The translations under genes were made by a program, and so were the position numbers. Shown here one piece after another: positions 45,906-54,367 of a stretch of 64,000 nt of DNA. Every line of letters starts with the position of its first letter. The stretch's first letter is position 1. The notes beneath the pieces are model-generated. The model was not told the origin of the DNA and did not search any database. It saw only the letters and a list, made by a program, of their open reading frames with translations. The stretch is from NCBI RefSeq assembly GCF_030680935.1, contig NZ_JAUXUP010000059.1:21333-85332 (forward strand), given 5' to 3'. This DNA is from Polaromonas sp. (GTDB lineage: Bacteria > Pseudomonadota > Gammaproteobacteria > Burkholderiales > Burkholderiaceae_C).

Positions 45906-48710
45906 TCAGGCACCCAGACTGTGCTCGTCCTGGGCGACGTGGCTGAAATAGCGGCGGCTGAGGATGTCGGACAGATCGAAAGCGGCGTCGCAGCAGCACT
46001 CCAACTGCTCCAGCAGGCTGGCATACGGCTGGTCTTGCGCTGCGCCAGCAGCCGGTTGACACAGCTCGCTCAGGTTCCAGCTGCCGGGGTCTGGCAGGGA
46101 CTGCGTCAGGTCGGGGATCGCCTGCGCATGGCCTGACGTGTTCTCGGCCAGCCGGGCCAGCCGACCGCGCAGCGTCTGGGTGACCCAGCCGAGCGAGCGT
46201 GGGTTGTCGCGGTCCAGCACCAGCAGATCGAGCAGCGCCGGTATGTCGCGCTGCTGCTGGTACTGGGCATGAAAGGTGATGGTGCTGTCGAACAGCGCAA
46301 GCATGGCACCAAAACCGCCTTCGTCATGGACCGCACCGGTCTCAAAACCAAGCATCAGCGCGGCAGACAGGGTATTCAGACGCTCGATATGACGGCCCGT
46401 GCTGAGCAGGCGCCAGCCGTCGTCACGGCTCATGCGGTCGGTCTGTGCGCCGGTCATGGCGGCCAGGAAACCGCTGGCGGATTCCAGCGCTGCCAGCGCC
46501 TCGACCGACGAATATTCAAGGGCCTGCGAGGCCGGGTGCTCGGGCCCGCTGAAGCTTTCGCAGCGTGAGAAGAAGTCTGCCTCGGCCTGCATGATGACGT
46601 GCCACTGCTCCTGGGACAGCCTCTCGCGCACCGCCGAGGCTGCACCTTTGAGTGCACGCAGGCTGTAACCCACACTGGCGGCCTGATCGGTGTCGGCCAG
46701 GCTGGCAATCAGCGAACGCTCAAACACGCGCCGCGCCTGCGTAGCGGCGGGCACGCTGTCCATCACCAGGCCGTTTTTGACCGCCATCCCGGACAGCCAG
46801 GCCAGCAGCGGTTGCGAAGACTGGTCTTCGCCATTGAGCGATTGCAGCGTCAACTGGGCCATGCGGATGGCGTTTTCGGTGCGCTCGGTGTAGCGGCCCA
46901 GCCAGAAGAGGTTTTCGGCTGCGCGGCTGGTCACGGCGGGTTTGTGCCGGTGGCGGGTCCAGTCCTGCGGCGCGGCGCCGGGTTCGGCCCCGGCGGGCGC
47001 CGCCGGCGCGGTGTGGGACGCGCTCGCGGAGGCTGTGCCGGCAGTCGGGGAAGTCAAGGAAGGTTTGGCAGCCACCCAGACATCGGCGCTGCTGCCGCCT
47101 TGCTGCATGGACGCAATTTTGGCGTTGACGCCAGCCAGCCGCGCCAGGCCGCCGGGCAACACCTGCCAGGAGCCGCTGCCGTCGGCCACTGCAAAAACCC
47201 GCAGCATGGTCGAACGCGGCGCAATGCGCTGCCCCTGCCAGGTGGGTGTTTGGGACAGTGGCAGGTAAGCCTGTACGGTGTAGTCTTCGCTGCGCCGGAC
47301 CAGACGGCCGGCCCACTCATCAAGCTCGCGGCTGGTCAACGTCTGCGCAATCACGGAGCTGCTGCCAGCGCTGGGATAGGTGGCCTTGATGACACACTCT
47401 TTCAGGCGCGGCAGCACCGATTGCAGGGAGGCCTGCTCACCGCACCACCAGGTGGCCAGCGATGGCATGGCCAGCGGCTGGTCCAGCAAGTGGCGCGACA
47501 GCGCTGGCAAAAAGCCCAGCAGCGCGCTGGATTCCAGAAAAGCCGAACCCGGCGTGTTGCTCACCAGCACATTGCCGGCGCGTATTGCCTGCAGCAGGCC
47601 GGGCACCCCCAGGGTGGAATCCGAACGCAACTCCAGCGGGTCCAGAAACTCGTCATCCAGGCGTTTGAGCACGCCATGCACCGGCTCCAGCCCTTGCAGG
47701 GTCTTGAGATACAGCTTGTCGTCGCGCACCAGCAGATCGCTGCCTTCAACCAGTGTCAGGCCCAGGTAACGTGCCAGGTAGGCGTGTTCAAAATAGGTCT
47801 CGTTGTACGGCCCCGGCGTCAGCAGCACAATGCGGCTTTCCTCGCCATTGCGCCGCGCCGGGCTGGCCACTTTCATGCCGTCTATCAACGCCTTGTACGA
47901 GGCCGCCAGGCGCTGCACCTTGAGCTCGCGAAAGGCTTCGGGGAACAGCCGCGAGATCGCCAGACGGTTTTCCAGCAGATAACCCAGCCCGGAAGGTGCC
48001 TGGGTGCGCTGCGACACCACCCACCAGCGCCCATCGGGGCCGCGGGCCAGATCGAAAGCGGCAATGTGCAAAAAGCCGCCGGTCGGCTGCACGCCGTGCA
48101 TGGCGCGCAGATAGCCCGGGTGGCCTTGCACCAGCGCGGCAGGCAAGAGGCCTTGCGCGAGCAGCTGTTGCGGGCCATACACGTCGGCCATGATGCATTC
48201 GAGCAATTGCGCGCGCTGCCGCACACCGGTCTCGATCTGCGCCCAGTCCTGCACCGACAGAATCAGCGGAAACAGGTCCAGCGACCAGGGGCGCTGCGGC
48301 CCGTTGGCGTCGGCATAAACGTTGTAGGTCACGCCGTTGTCGCGGATCTGGCGCTGCAGGTTGGTTTTGCGATGGTTCAGATCTTCAAAACCGTCGCCGC
48401 CCAGAAAATTGAAAAATCGTGTCCATTCTGGCGACAGGCTCGCAGGGCCAGGGGGGGTGGGGGCTGCGTCGGGCACAGCTGCCGCAACTGGAGCTGCTGT
48501 TGTGGCAGCGGTGGCGCCACCCGCCAGTTGCAGTGCCGGCAGGGTCTGGCTCTGGCTTTGCGTTTGGCTGGTCAGCGGCGCGGCCCTGTCCAGGGTACGC
48601 CCATGCAACTCGTCAAAATGACCAGCCGCCCCAGGCAGAGCCAAGGCGAGCGCCAGGTCGCCGGGCGCTTCCAGCGCAGCAGCTGCAAAAAGTGAGTCCT
48701 TGTATTCCAC
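45906..48710 (-). CDS. Circularly permuted ATP-grasp / alpha-E fusion protein (set A)
   Basis: The product has about 934 residues. A low-complexity N-terminus (1-100) precedes the permuted ATP-grasp domain (about 110-570: NGVTYNVYADANGPQRPW, LTPGPYNETYFEHAYLAR, KRLDDEFLDPLELRSDSTLG). An Ala/Pro linker leads to an alpha-E domain (about 610-920: AENLFWLGRYTERTENAIRM). The family is predicted to ligate amino acids or peptides. Where the separate paralogue at 57074 has LEDNLRVPSG, this one has VSQRTQAPSG. The GTG start at 48710 has no clear ribosome site and is uncertain. Confidence 0.88.
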   Translation of the reverse strand: MEYKDSLFAAAALEAPGDLALALALPGAAGHFDELHGRTLDRAAPLTSQTQSQSQTLPALQLAGGATAATTAAPVAAAVPDAAPTPPGPASLSPEWTRFFNFLGGDGFEDLNHRKTNLQRQIRDNGVTYNVYADANGPQRPWSLDLFPLILSVQDWAQIETGVRQRAQLLECIMADVYGPQQLLAQGLLPAALVQGHPGYLRAMHGVQPTGGFLHIAAFDLARGPDGRWWVVSQRTQAPSGLGYLLENRLAISRLFPEAFRELKVQRLAASYKALIDGMKVASPARRNGEESRIVLLTPGPYNETYFEHAYLARYLGLTLVEGSDLLVRDDKLYLKTLQGLEPVHGVLKRLDDEFLDPLELRSDSTLGVPGLLQAIRAGNVLVSNTPGSAFLESSALLGFLPALSRHLLDQPLAMPSLATWWCGEQASLQSVLPRLKECVIKATYPSAGSSSVIAQTLTSRELDEWAGRLVRRSEDYTVQAYLPLSQTPTWQGQRIAPRSTMLRVFAVADGSGSWQVLPGGLARLAGVNAKIASMQQGGSSADVWVAAKPSLTSPTAGTASASASHTAPAAPAGAEPGAAPQDWTRHRHKPAVTSRAAENLFWLGRYTERTENAIRMAQLTLQSLNGEDQSSQPLLAWLSGMAVKNGLVMDSVPAATQARRVFERSLIASLADTDQAASVGYSLRALKGAASAVRERLSQEQWHVIMQAEADFFSRCESFSGPEHPASQALEYSSVEALAALESASGFLAAMTGAQTDRMSRDDGWRLLSTGRHIERLNTLSAALMLGFETGAVHDEGGFGAMLALFDSTITFHAQYQQQRDIPALLDLLVLDRDNPRSLGWVTQTLRGRLARLAENTSGHAQAIPDLTQSLPDPGSWNLSELCQPAAGAAQDQPYASLLEQLECCCDAAFDLSDILSRRYFSHVAQDEHSLGA

Positions 48711-48847
48711 GTTGGCAAGAGTATGCCTTCATGTGCGGCCCAGGAGCCGCAGCCGACCCTGCATCCCGCTGCAGCGACCACTTGGCGCGGCGCGTGTGGC
48801 GGGCATAAGACACAGGCGGCAAGCCTGGCCTGCAGCTGTACCCGCCC

Positions 48848-49498
48848 CTAGAGCGCCTGCCAGGCGCTCCATGCAGTCCAGGATGCAGCCAGTATCAGTA
48901 CACCGCCCACCGCCTGGCCCAGTCGCACTTGCGAGCGTGGGTTGTGACGCAGCCAGTCTTTCACGTGAGCGGCGCCCAGCGCAATGGCGCCGTATACCGT
49001 ACCTTGGGTCAAGGCGATGATCAGGCCCAGCACCACAGCCTGCAGCCAGATGGGTCCGTAGGAAGGGCGCAGGAACTGCGGAAACACCGCCAGCATGAAC
49101 ATATAGGCCTTGGGGTTCAGCAGGCAGGTCAGCGCCGCGCGCCCGAAGGTGGCTGACAGGCTACGGGAGCGGGCGTCGCCGATTTCTCCCAGCGCTGTAG
49201 CGCCGCGCCAGAGGGACAGGCCCATCCAGCCGATGTACAGCGTCCCGACCAGCAGCATGGCCTGAAAGGCCAGCGGGAATATCGCCAGAATGGCGCCCAC
49301 ACCGATGGCGCCCAGCACCACATGCACAGCACCGCCCGCCATGGTGCCGGCCACCGCGGAGAGGCCGGAGCGGCGGCCGTCCACCAATGAGCTGGCCATG
49401 ACAAAAGCCATGTCCAGGCCGGGCAACACGATGATGCCGAACACCATCACAAAAAACAGCCACAAGTGGCTGGTCTGGGTCAGGGCCAGAGTGTCCAT
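48848..49498 (-). CDS. LysE/RhtB-family amino-acid exporter
   Basis: The product has 216 residues with six hydrophobic segments. LPGLDMAFVMASSLVDGRRSG, then GTLYIGWMGLSLWRG and LLNPKAYMFMLAVFPQF, are typical of LysE/RhtB permeases, which export amino acids or related compounds. AAGGAAG precedes the ATG. It is divergent from a WYL regulator, with nested dyads in the gap. The substrate is unknown. Confidence 0.92.
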   Translation of the reverse strand: MDTLALTQTSHLWLFFVMVFGIIVLPGLDMAFVMASSLVDGRRSGLSAVAGTMAGGAVHVVLGAIGVGAILAIFPLAFQAMLLVGTLYIGWMGLSLWRGATALGEIGDARSRSLSATFGRAALTCLLNPKAYMFMLAVFPQFLRPSYGPIWLQAVVLGLIIALTQGTVYGAIALGAAHVKDWLRHNPRSQVRLGQAVGGVLILAASWTAWSAWQAL

Positions 49499-49552
49499 GT
49501 CTTCCTTTTTGCTGCGTTGGGATGCCGAACTGACACCAAGGTCTGCAATGTA

Positions 49553-49601
49553 GGGGTCAATCAGGGCGATATCAGTCCTGATTAAGTTTTAAACTGACCC
49601 C
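49553..49601. promoter_or_regulatory. Nested dyads in the LysE / WYL-regulator control region
   Basis: GGGGTCA (49553-49559) pairs with TGACCCC (49595-49601) and AATCAGG (49559-49565) with CCTGATT (49577-49583). AGTTT-T-AAACT (49586-49596) is a third palindrome. The block abuts the WYL-regulator start at 49602, so the regulator probably controls itself and the exporter from here. Confidence 0.55.
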
Positions 49602-50558
49602 ATGTATTCACCTACGACGCGTGTGCTGACGGTGCTGGAGCTGCTGCAAAGCCATGGGCGCATGAGCGGCGCCGAGCTGGCGCGGCGGTTGGAGGTGGAC
49701 GGCCGCACCCTGCGCCGCTATATCGCCAAGCTGGAAGACCTGGGGATTCCGGTGGTGGCCGAGCGGGGCCGGTATGGCTGCTACAGCCTGATGGCCGGGT
49801 TCAAGCTGCCACCCATGATGTTTACCGACGATGAGGCGCTGGCTTTGTCCATCGGCCTGGTGGCTGCGCGAGGCTTGGGCCTGGCGGAAGCAGCGCCAGC
49901 GGTGCAAAGCGCGCAAGCCAAGCTGGAGCGCGTGATGCCGCGCAATCTTCAGCAGCGCAGCCGCGCCCTGGCCGAAACGGTGCGGCTGGACCTGGCCCAA
50001 TCGGTCGCGCCTGGTGACAACACGGCCCTGCTGGCCCTGAGCATGGCGGCCCACGGCTGGCAACGTGTGCATCTGGCTTACCGCTCGGGCGATGGCGAGA
50101 CGACGGAGCGGGATCTGGACCCTTATGGCCTGGCGCATCGGGGGGGGCGCTGGTACGTGGTGGGCATGTGCCACCTGCGTCAGGGCCTGCGCTCATTCCG
50201 GCTGGACCGGGTGCTGCAGGTACGGGCGCTCAACGTGGTATTTACACCGCCCGTCGACTTCAATGCTGTGCACTACCTGGCGCGTGGCATGGCCACTTTG
50301 CCGCGCGCTTTCAGCATCCAGGTGCTGCTGCACGCGCCGCTGGAAAGTGCGCAGGTCGAGCTGTTTGACGGGGTCGGTGTCTTTCAGCCCTGTGACGGCG
50401 GGGTGCTGCTGCACGCCCAGGCCGATGACTTGCACTGGTTTGCTCGGCAACTGGCCCGGCTGTCGTTTGACTTCGAGATTCGCGAGCCGCCGGCGCTGCG
50501 GGCAGCCTTGCGGGACTGCCTGGAGCGCCTGCGCCCGCTCAGCGCAGATCCAGCGTGA
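49602..50558 (+). CDS. HTH / WYL-domain transcriptional regulator
   Basis: The product has 318 residues. An N-terminal winged HTH of the DeoR/HTH_11 type (TVLELLQSHGRMSGAELARR, VDGRTLRRYIAKLEDLGIPV) is followed by a WYL domain (about 140-200, LDPYGLAHRGGRWYVVGMCH) and the WCX extension. WYL domains bind ligands or nucleic acids. It is divergent from a LysE-type exporter. The ATG lies directly next to the nested dyads. Confidence 0.92.
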   Translation: MYSPTTRVLTVLELLQSHGRMSGAELARRLEVDGRTLRRYIAKLEDLGIPVVAERGRYGCYSLMAGFKLPPMMFTDDEALALSIGLVAARGLGLAEAAPAVQSAQAKLERVMPRNLQQRSRALAETVRLDLAQSVAPGDNTALLALSMAAHGWQRVHLAYRSGDGETTERDLDPYGLAHRGGRWYVVGMCHLRQGLRSFRLDRVLQVRALNVVFTPPVDFNAVHYLARGMATLPRAFSIQVLLHAPLESAQVELFDGVGVFQPCDGGVLLHAQADDLHWFARQLARLSFDFEIREPPALRAALRDCLERLRPLSADPA

Positions 50559-53500
50559 ACGGAAACTCGCGGCTCGGTTGCGCAGGCTGGACCCGGATTT
50601 TGCCCGGCGTGTGACCCATCTGGAAGAAGCGGTTCAGGCGCCGGCTCTCGGCCTCATAGGAGTTGACCGGCAGTGTGTCGTAACTGAGGCCGCCCGGATG
50701 CGCCACGTGGTACTGGCAGCCGCCCAGCGAGCGCTCCATCCAGGTGTCGACGATGTCAAACGTCAGCGGCGCATGCACACCAATCGACGGGTGCAGGGCC
50801 GAGGGCGGGTTCCAGGCCTTGTAACGCACGCCGGCCACGTACTCACCGACCGTGCCGGTGTTTTGCAACGGCAGCGCACGGCCGTTGGCGGTGATGACGT
50901 AGCGGTTGTCGTTGAGGCCGGTGACATGCACCTCGACCCGTTCCAGCGACGAATCGACATACCGCACGGTGCCGCCGGACGAGCCTTCTTCGCCCATCAC
51001 ATGCCAGGGCTCTAGCGCGCTGCGCAGGGTCAGTTCGATGCTGTTGGCTTTGACCTGGCCAATCATCGGGAAGCGGAACTCGAAATGGGGCTCAAACCAG
51101 GCCATGTCAAAGCCGTAACCGGCCTCGTTGAGCTCGGTCAGTACGTCGGCAAAGTCCTGGCGCACAAAGCCGGGCAGCAAAAAGCGGTCGTGCAGCTCGG
51201 TGCCCCAGCGCGTCATGCGGCCGTGGTAGGGCTTGTTCCAGAAACGCGCGACCAGCGCGCGCAGCAGCAGTTGCTGCACGATGCTCATGCGGGCGTGCGG
51301 CGGCATTTCGAACGCTCGCAATTCCAGCAGGCCGAGCCGACCGGTGGCGGAGTCGGGAGAATACATCTTGTCGATGCAGAACTCGCTGCGGTGTGTGTTG
51401 CCGGTGACGTCCACCAGGATGTTGCGCAGCGTACGGTCCACAATCCACGGCGGCATCTTTTCACCGTATTTCTCCCGATTCGCAGAAATCTCGCGCAGCG
51501 CGATTTCCAGCTCGTACAGCTGGTCGTTGCGCGCCTCGTCAATCCTTGGGGCCTGGCTGGTCGGGCCGATGAACATCCCCGAGAACAGATAACTCAGCGA
51601 GGGGTGGTTGTGCCAGTAGGCGATCAGGCTACCCAGCATTTCCGGTTTGCGCAAAAACGGGCTGTCGGGTGGTGTGGCGCCGCCCAGCACAAAGTGGTTG
51701 CCGCCGCCGGTGCCGGTGTGGCGGCCATCGGTCATGAATTTTTCAGCCGACAGGCGCGTCTCGTGCGCGATCTTGTAGAGGAACTCGGTGTGTTCGACCA
51801 GCTCGTTCCAGTTGTAGGCCGGGTGGATGTTGACTTCGATCACGCCGGGGTCGGGGGTGACCTGCAGCATCTTCAGGCGCGGATCGCGCGGCGGCGGGTA
51901 ACCTTCGAGCACGATCTGCAGGCCCAGTGCTTGCGCACTCGCCTCGACGGCGGCCAGCAGGTCCAGATAGTCTTCCAGGCGCTCCAGCGGCGGCATGAAG
52001 ATGTACAGGGCGCCGGTTTCAGGCTTGGCGCCTTTTTCCTTCGGTGCGGCTTTTGGCTTGTCCTGGGGCCCGTTGGCGCGGTTCGGGTCGCGCACCTCGA
52101 CGCACAGCGCGGTGCGGGTCAGCCATGCAGCGGACTCGCCGGCCTTGGGCATGCGCGCCGAGGGATCGGCCGGCGCAGGTGCAGGTGCCGCAGGGGCTGC
52201 CGACGGGAGACCCGCTTTTGCGCCCTGGTCAAAGCGCACATCCACACTGGATGTGGTGTTCCTGAACTGCATCAGGCGGCTCGCTTCATTGCGCGAACCG
52301 TTGCCCGTCATGTAGCGCGCCATGTACTGTGCCAGCATGCTGGCACTGCTGTGCCGGGCGCCGGCAACGGGTGCAGAAACGGCGGGTTCGACCGGCGCTG
52401 GCACCGGCTGGCTGCGTGCCGTGTTGTAGCGTTCGGCAAGCGTGTGTGCAGGCGGCAATTCCTCGCGCGGCGCGAAGGGGTCGGCCTCGGTCATGTAAGG
52501 GTAGTCGGTCTTGGAGACCCAGGGCACCGAGTCCAGCGGCAGGCGGTAACCCATGGGCGAGTCGCCCGGCATCAAATACATGCGTTCGTCGCGGAAGAAC
52601 CAGGGGCCGGTGGACCATTGCGGGCCTTGGCCTTTCGCACTTTCTTCACGCACTTTCAGCGGCAACACATAACCGACCACCGCGTCCAGCCCCTGCGAGA
52701 ACACCCGGCGCAGGCGCGCGCGCTCCATCGCGTCGTCGAGCTTGGTGTCAAACGGGTCCACGTTGACCGGTAGCCGACGCTCGCGCCACAGGTAGTACCA
52801 GGTGTCTTCGTAGCCCGGCGTGATGTGTTTGGCGGACAGACCCAGCTTGCCGGCCAGGGTGTCGGTAAACCGTTTGGCGTCCGCGCTGGTGTAGCTGCAG
52901 GGCTTTCGTTCGTCGGTGAAGAGGGCCGGGTTCTGCCAGACCGGCTGACCGTCCTTGCGCCAGAAAATGCTCAGCGCCCAGCGCGGCAACTGCTCGCCCG
53001 GGTACCACTTGCCCTGGCCAAAATGCAGAAAGCCGCCTTCGCCGTATTCGGCGCGCAGCTTTTGCACCAGTTCCGTCGCGTAGCCGCGTTTGGTGGGGCC
53101 AAGCGCATCGATGTTCCATTCGGCCGCGTCGCGGTCTTGTGTGGCCACAAAGGTCGGCTCGCCGCCCATGGTCAGGCGCACATCGCCGGCCAGCAGGTCC
53201 TGATCGACCTGGTGGCCGAGCTTGAGCACGTCGGCCCACAGGGCGTCGGTGTAGGGTTGGGTCACGCGCGGTGATTCGTAAATACGTTGCACCCCCATGT
53301 GGTGGGCGAACTCGACTTCGCTTTCATCGACGCCACCTTCAATCGGCGCCGCGCTGGATGGCTCGGGTGTACAGGCCAGCGGAATGTGGCCTTCGCCGGC
53401 CATCAGGCCCGAGGTCGGGTCCAGCCCGACCCAGCCGGCGCCGGGCAGGAACACCTCACACCAGGCGTGCAGGTCGGTGAAGTCGGTTTCGGCGCCGCTC

Positions 53501-54153
53501 GGGCCGTCGAGCGACTTGACGTCCGCCTTGAGCTGGATCAGGTAACCCGAGACAAAACGCGCGGCCAGACCGAGATGGCGGAACAGCTGCACCATCAGCC
53601 AGCCGGTGTCGCGGCAGGAGCCAACGGCGAGCTTGAGGGTTTCTTCGGGGGTCTGCACGCCGGGCTCCATGCGGATCGCGTATTTGATGTCGCCCTGCAG
53701 CTTTTGATTGAGCCCGACCAGGAAATCGATGGTGCGTTTTGGCGTGCGGTCCACGCTGTCCAGGTAGGCCTTGAGCAGCGGCGTGGCAGGCTCGGTGGCC
53801 AGGTAGGGCGCCAGCTCACGCGCCTGGTCTTTGCTGTATCTGAAAGGAAACTCCTCAGCGTCGGGTTCGAGGAAAAAATCAAACGGGTTGAACACCGCCA
53901 TTTCAACGACCAGATCGACCGTGACCTTGAACTCCCGCGTCGGCTCCGGGAACACGAGACGCGCCTGGTAATTGGCAAAAGGGTCTTGCTGCCAGTTGAT
54001 GAAGTGGCCCGCGGGTTCAATCGTGAGCGAGTAAGACAGCACCTTGGTGCGGCTGTGCGGCGCCGGGCGCAAGCGGACGACCTGGGGGCCGAGGCGCACC
54101 AGGCGGTCGTACTTGTAGTGGGTGATATGGCTCAGTGCAACATGGATGGACAA
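50539..54153 (-). CDS. DUF2126-type large transglutaminase-like protein
   Basis: The product has about 1204 residues. A Bact_transglu_N domain (1-110, VALSHITHYKYDRLVRLGPQ) precedes a transglutaminase core with Cys in AVGSCRDTGWLMVQLFRHLG, His in DLHAWCEVF and Asp in WVGLDPTSG. The long DUF2126 region follows (LTMGGEPTFVATQDRDAAEW; GKWYPGEQLPRWALSIFWRK; GGNHFVLGGATPPDSPFLRK). A Pro/Ala-rich insert spans about residues 565-715. I prefer a TTG start at 54153 because homologues begin SIHVALxH; the frame is open to 54279. Its last 20 bases overlap the convergent WYL gene. Confidence 0.88.
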   Translation of the reverse strand: MSIHVALSHITHYKYDRLVRLGPQVVRLRPAPHSRTKVLSYSLTIEPAGHFINWQQDPFANYQARLVFPEPTREFKVTVDLVVEMAVFNPFDFFLEPDAEEFPFRYSKDQARELAPYLATEPATPLLKAYLDSVDRTPKRTIDFLVGLNQKLQGDIKYAIRMEPGVQTPEETLKLAVGSCRDTGWLMVQLFRHLGLAARFVSGYLIQLKADVKSLDGPSGAETDFTDLHAWCEVFLPGAGWVGLDPTSGLMAGEGHIPLACTPEPSSAAPIEGGVDESEVEFAHHMGVQRIYESPRVTQPYTDALWADVLKLGHQVDQDLLAGDVRLTMGGEPTFVATQDRDAAEWNIDALGPTKRGYATELVQKLRAEYGEGGFLHFGQGKWYPGEQLPRWALSIFWRKDGQPVWQNPALFTDERKPCSYTSADAKRFTDTLAGKLGLSAKHITPGYEDTWYYLWRERRLPVNVDPFDTKLDDAMERARLRRVFSQGLDAVVGYVLPLKVREESAKGQGPQWSTGPWFFRDERMYLMPGDSPMGYRLPLDSVPWVSKTDYPYMTEADPFAPREELPPAHTLAERYNTARSQPVPAPVEPAVSAPVAGARHSSASMLAQYMARYMTGNGSRNEASRLMQFRNTTSSVDVRFDQGAKAGLPSAAPAAPAPAPADPSARMPKAGESAAWLTRTALCVEVRDPNRANGPQDKPKAAPKEKGAKPETGALYIFMPPLERLEDYLDLLAAVEASAQALGLQIVLEGYPPPRDPRLKMLQVTPDPGVIEVNIHPAYNWNELVEHTEFLYKIAHETRLSAEKFMTDGRHTGTGGGNHFVLGGATPPDSPFLRKPEMLGSLIAYWHNHPSLSYLFSGMFIGPTSQAPRIDEARNDQLYELEIALREISANREKYGEKMPPWIVDRTLRNILVDVTGNTHRSEFCIDKMYSPDSATGRLGLLELRAFEMPPHARMSIVQQLLLRALVARFWNKPYHGRMTRWGTELHDRFLLPGFVRQDFADVLTELNEAGYGFDMAWFEPHFEFRFPMIGQVKANSIELTLRSALEPWHVMGEEGSSGGTVRYVDSSLERVEVHVTGLNDNRYVITANGRALPLQNTGTVGEYVAGVRYKAWNPPSALHPSIGVHAPLTFDIVDTWMERSLGGCQYHVAHPGGLSYDTLPVNSYEAESRRLNRFFQMGHTPGKIRVQPAQPSREFPFTLDLR

Positions 54154-54367
54154 GGCGGTCTCACTTTTCGAATATTTCAGGGCTGACCTTGGCACTATGC
54201 CGCAGAAACAGCGTGCTGATGGCCGACGACGGTTGAAAAACGGTTTTAATGCGCTCAACCCAAGCAAGAGCTGCGCCAAAAACCAGCATGGCTGTCAGCG
54301 TATGACCCGAGCGGGTCGTTTATAGGGAGAGCTCGGTGCCACCAAAAAACAATAACGGAAGCAGAGA

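Noticed and set aside
46599..48695. A 698-codon open frame on the plus strand opposite the ATP-grasp/alpha-E fusion
   Set aside because: It mirrors the codon structure of the real gene, lacks family motifs and has no ribosome site.
51085..52773. A 562-codon open frame on the plus strand opposite the DUF2126 gene
   Set aside because: It is an antisense shadow; the opposite strand encodes conserved transglutaminase and DUF2126 blocks throughout.
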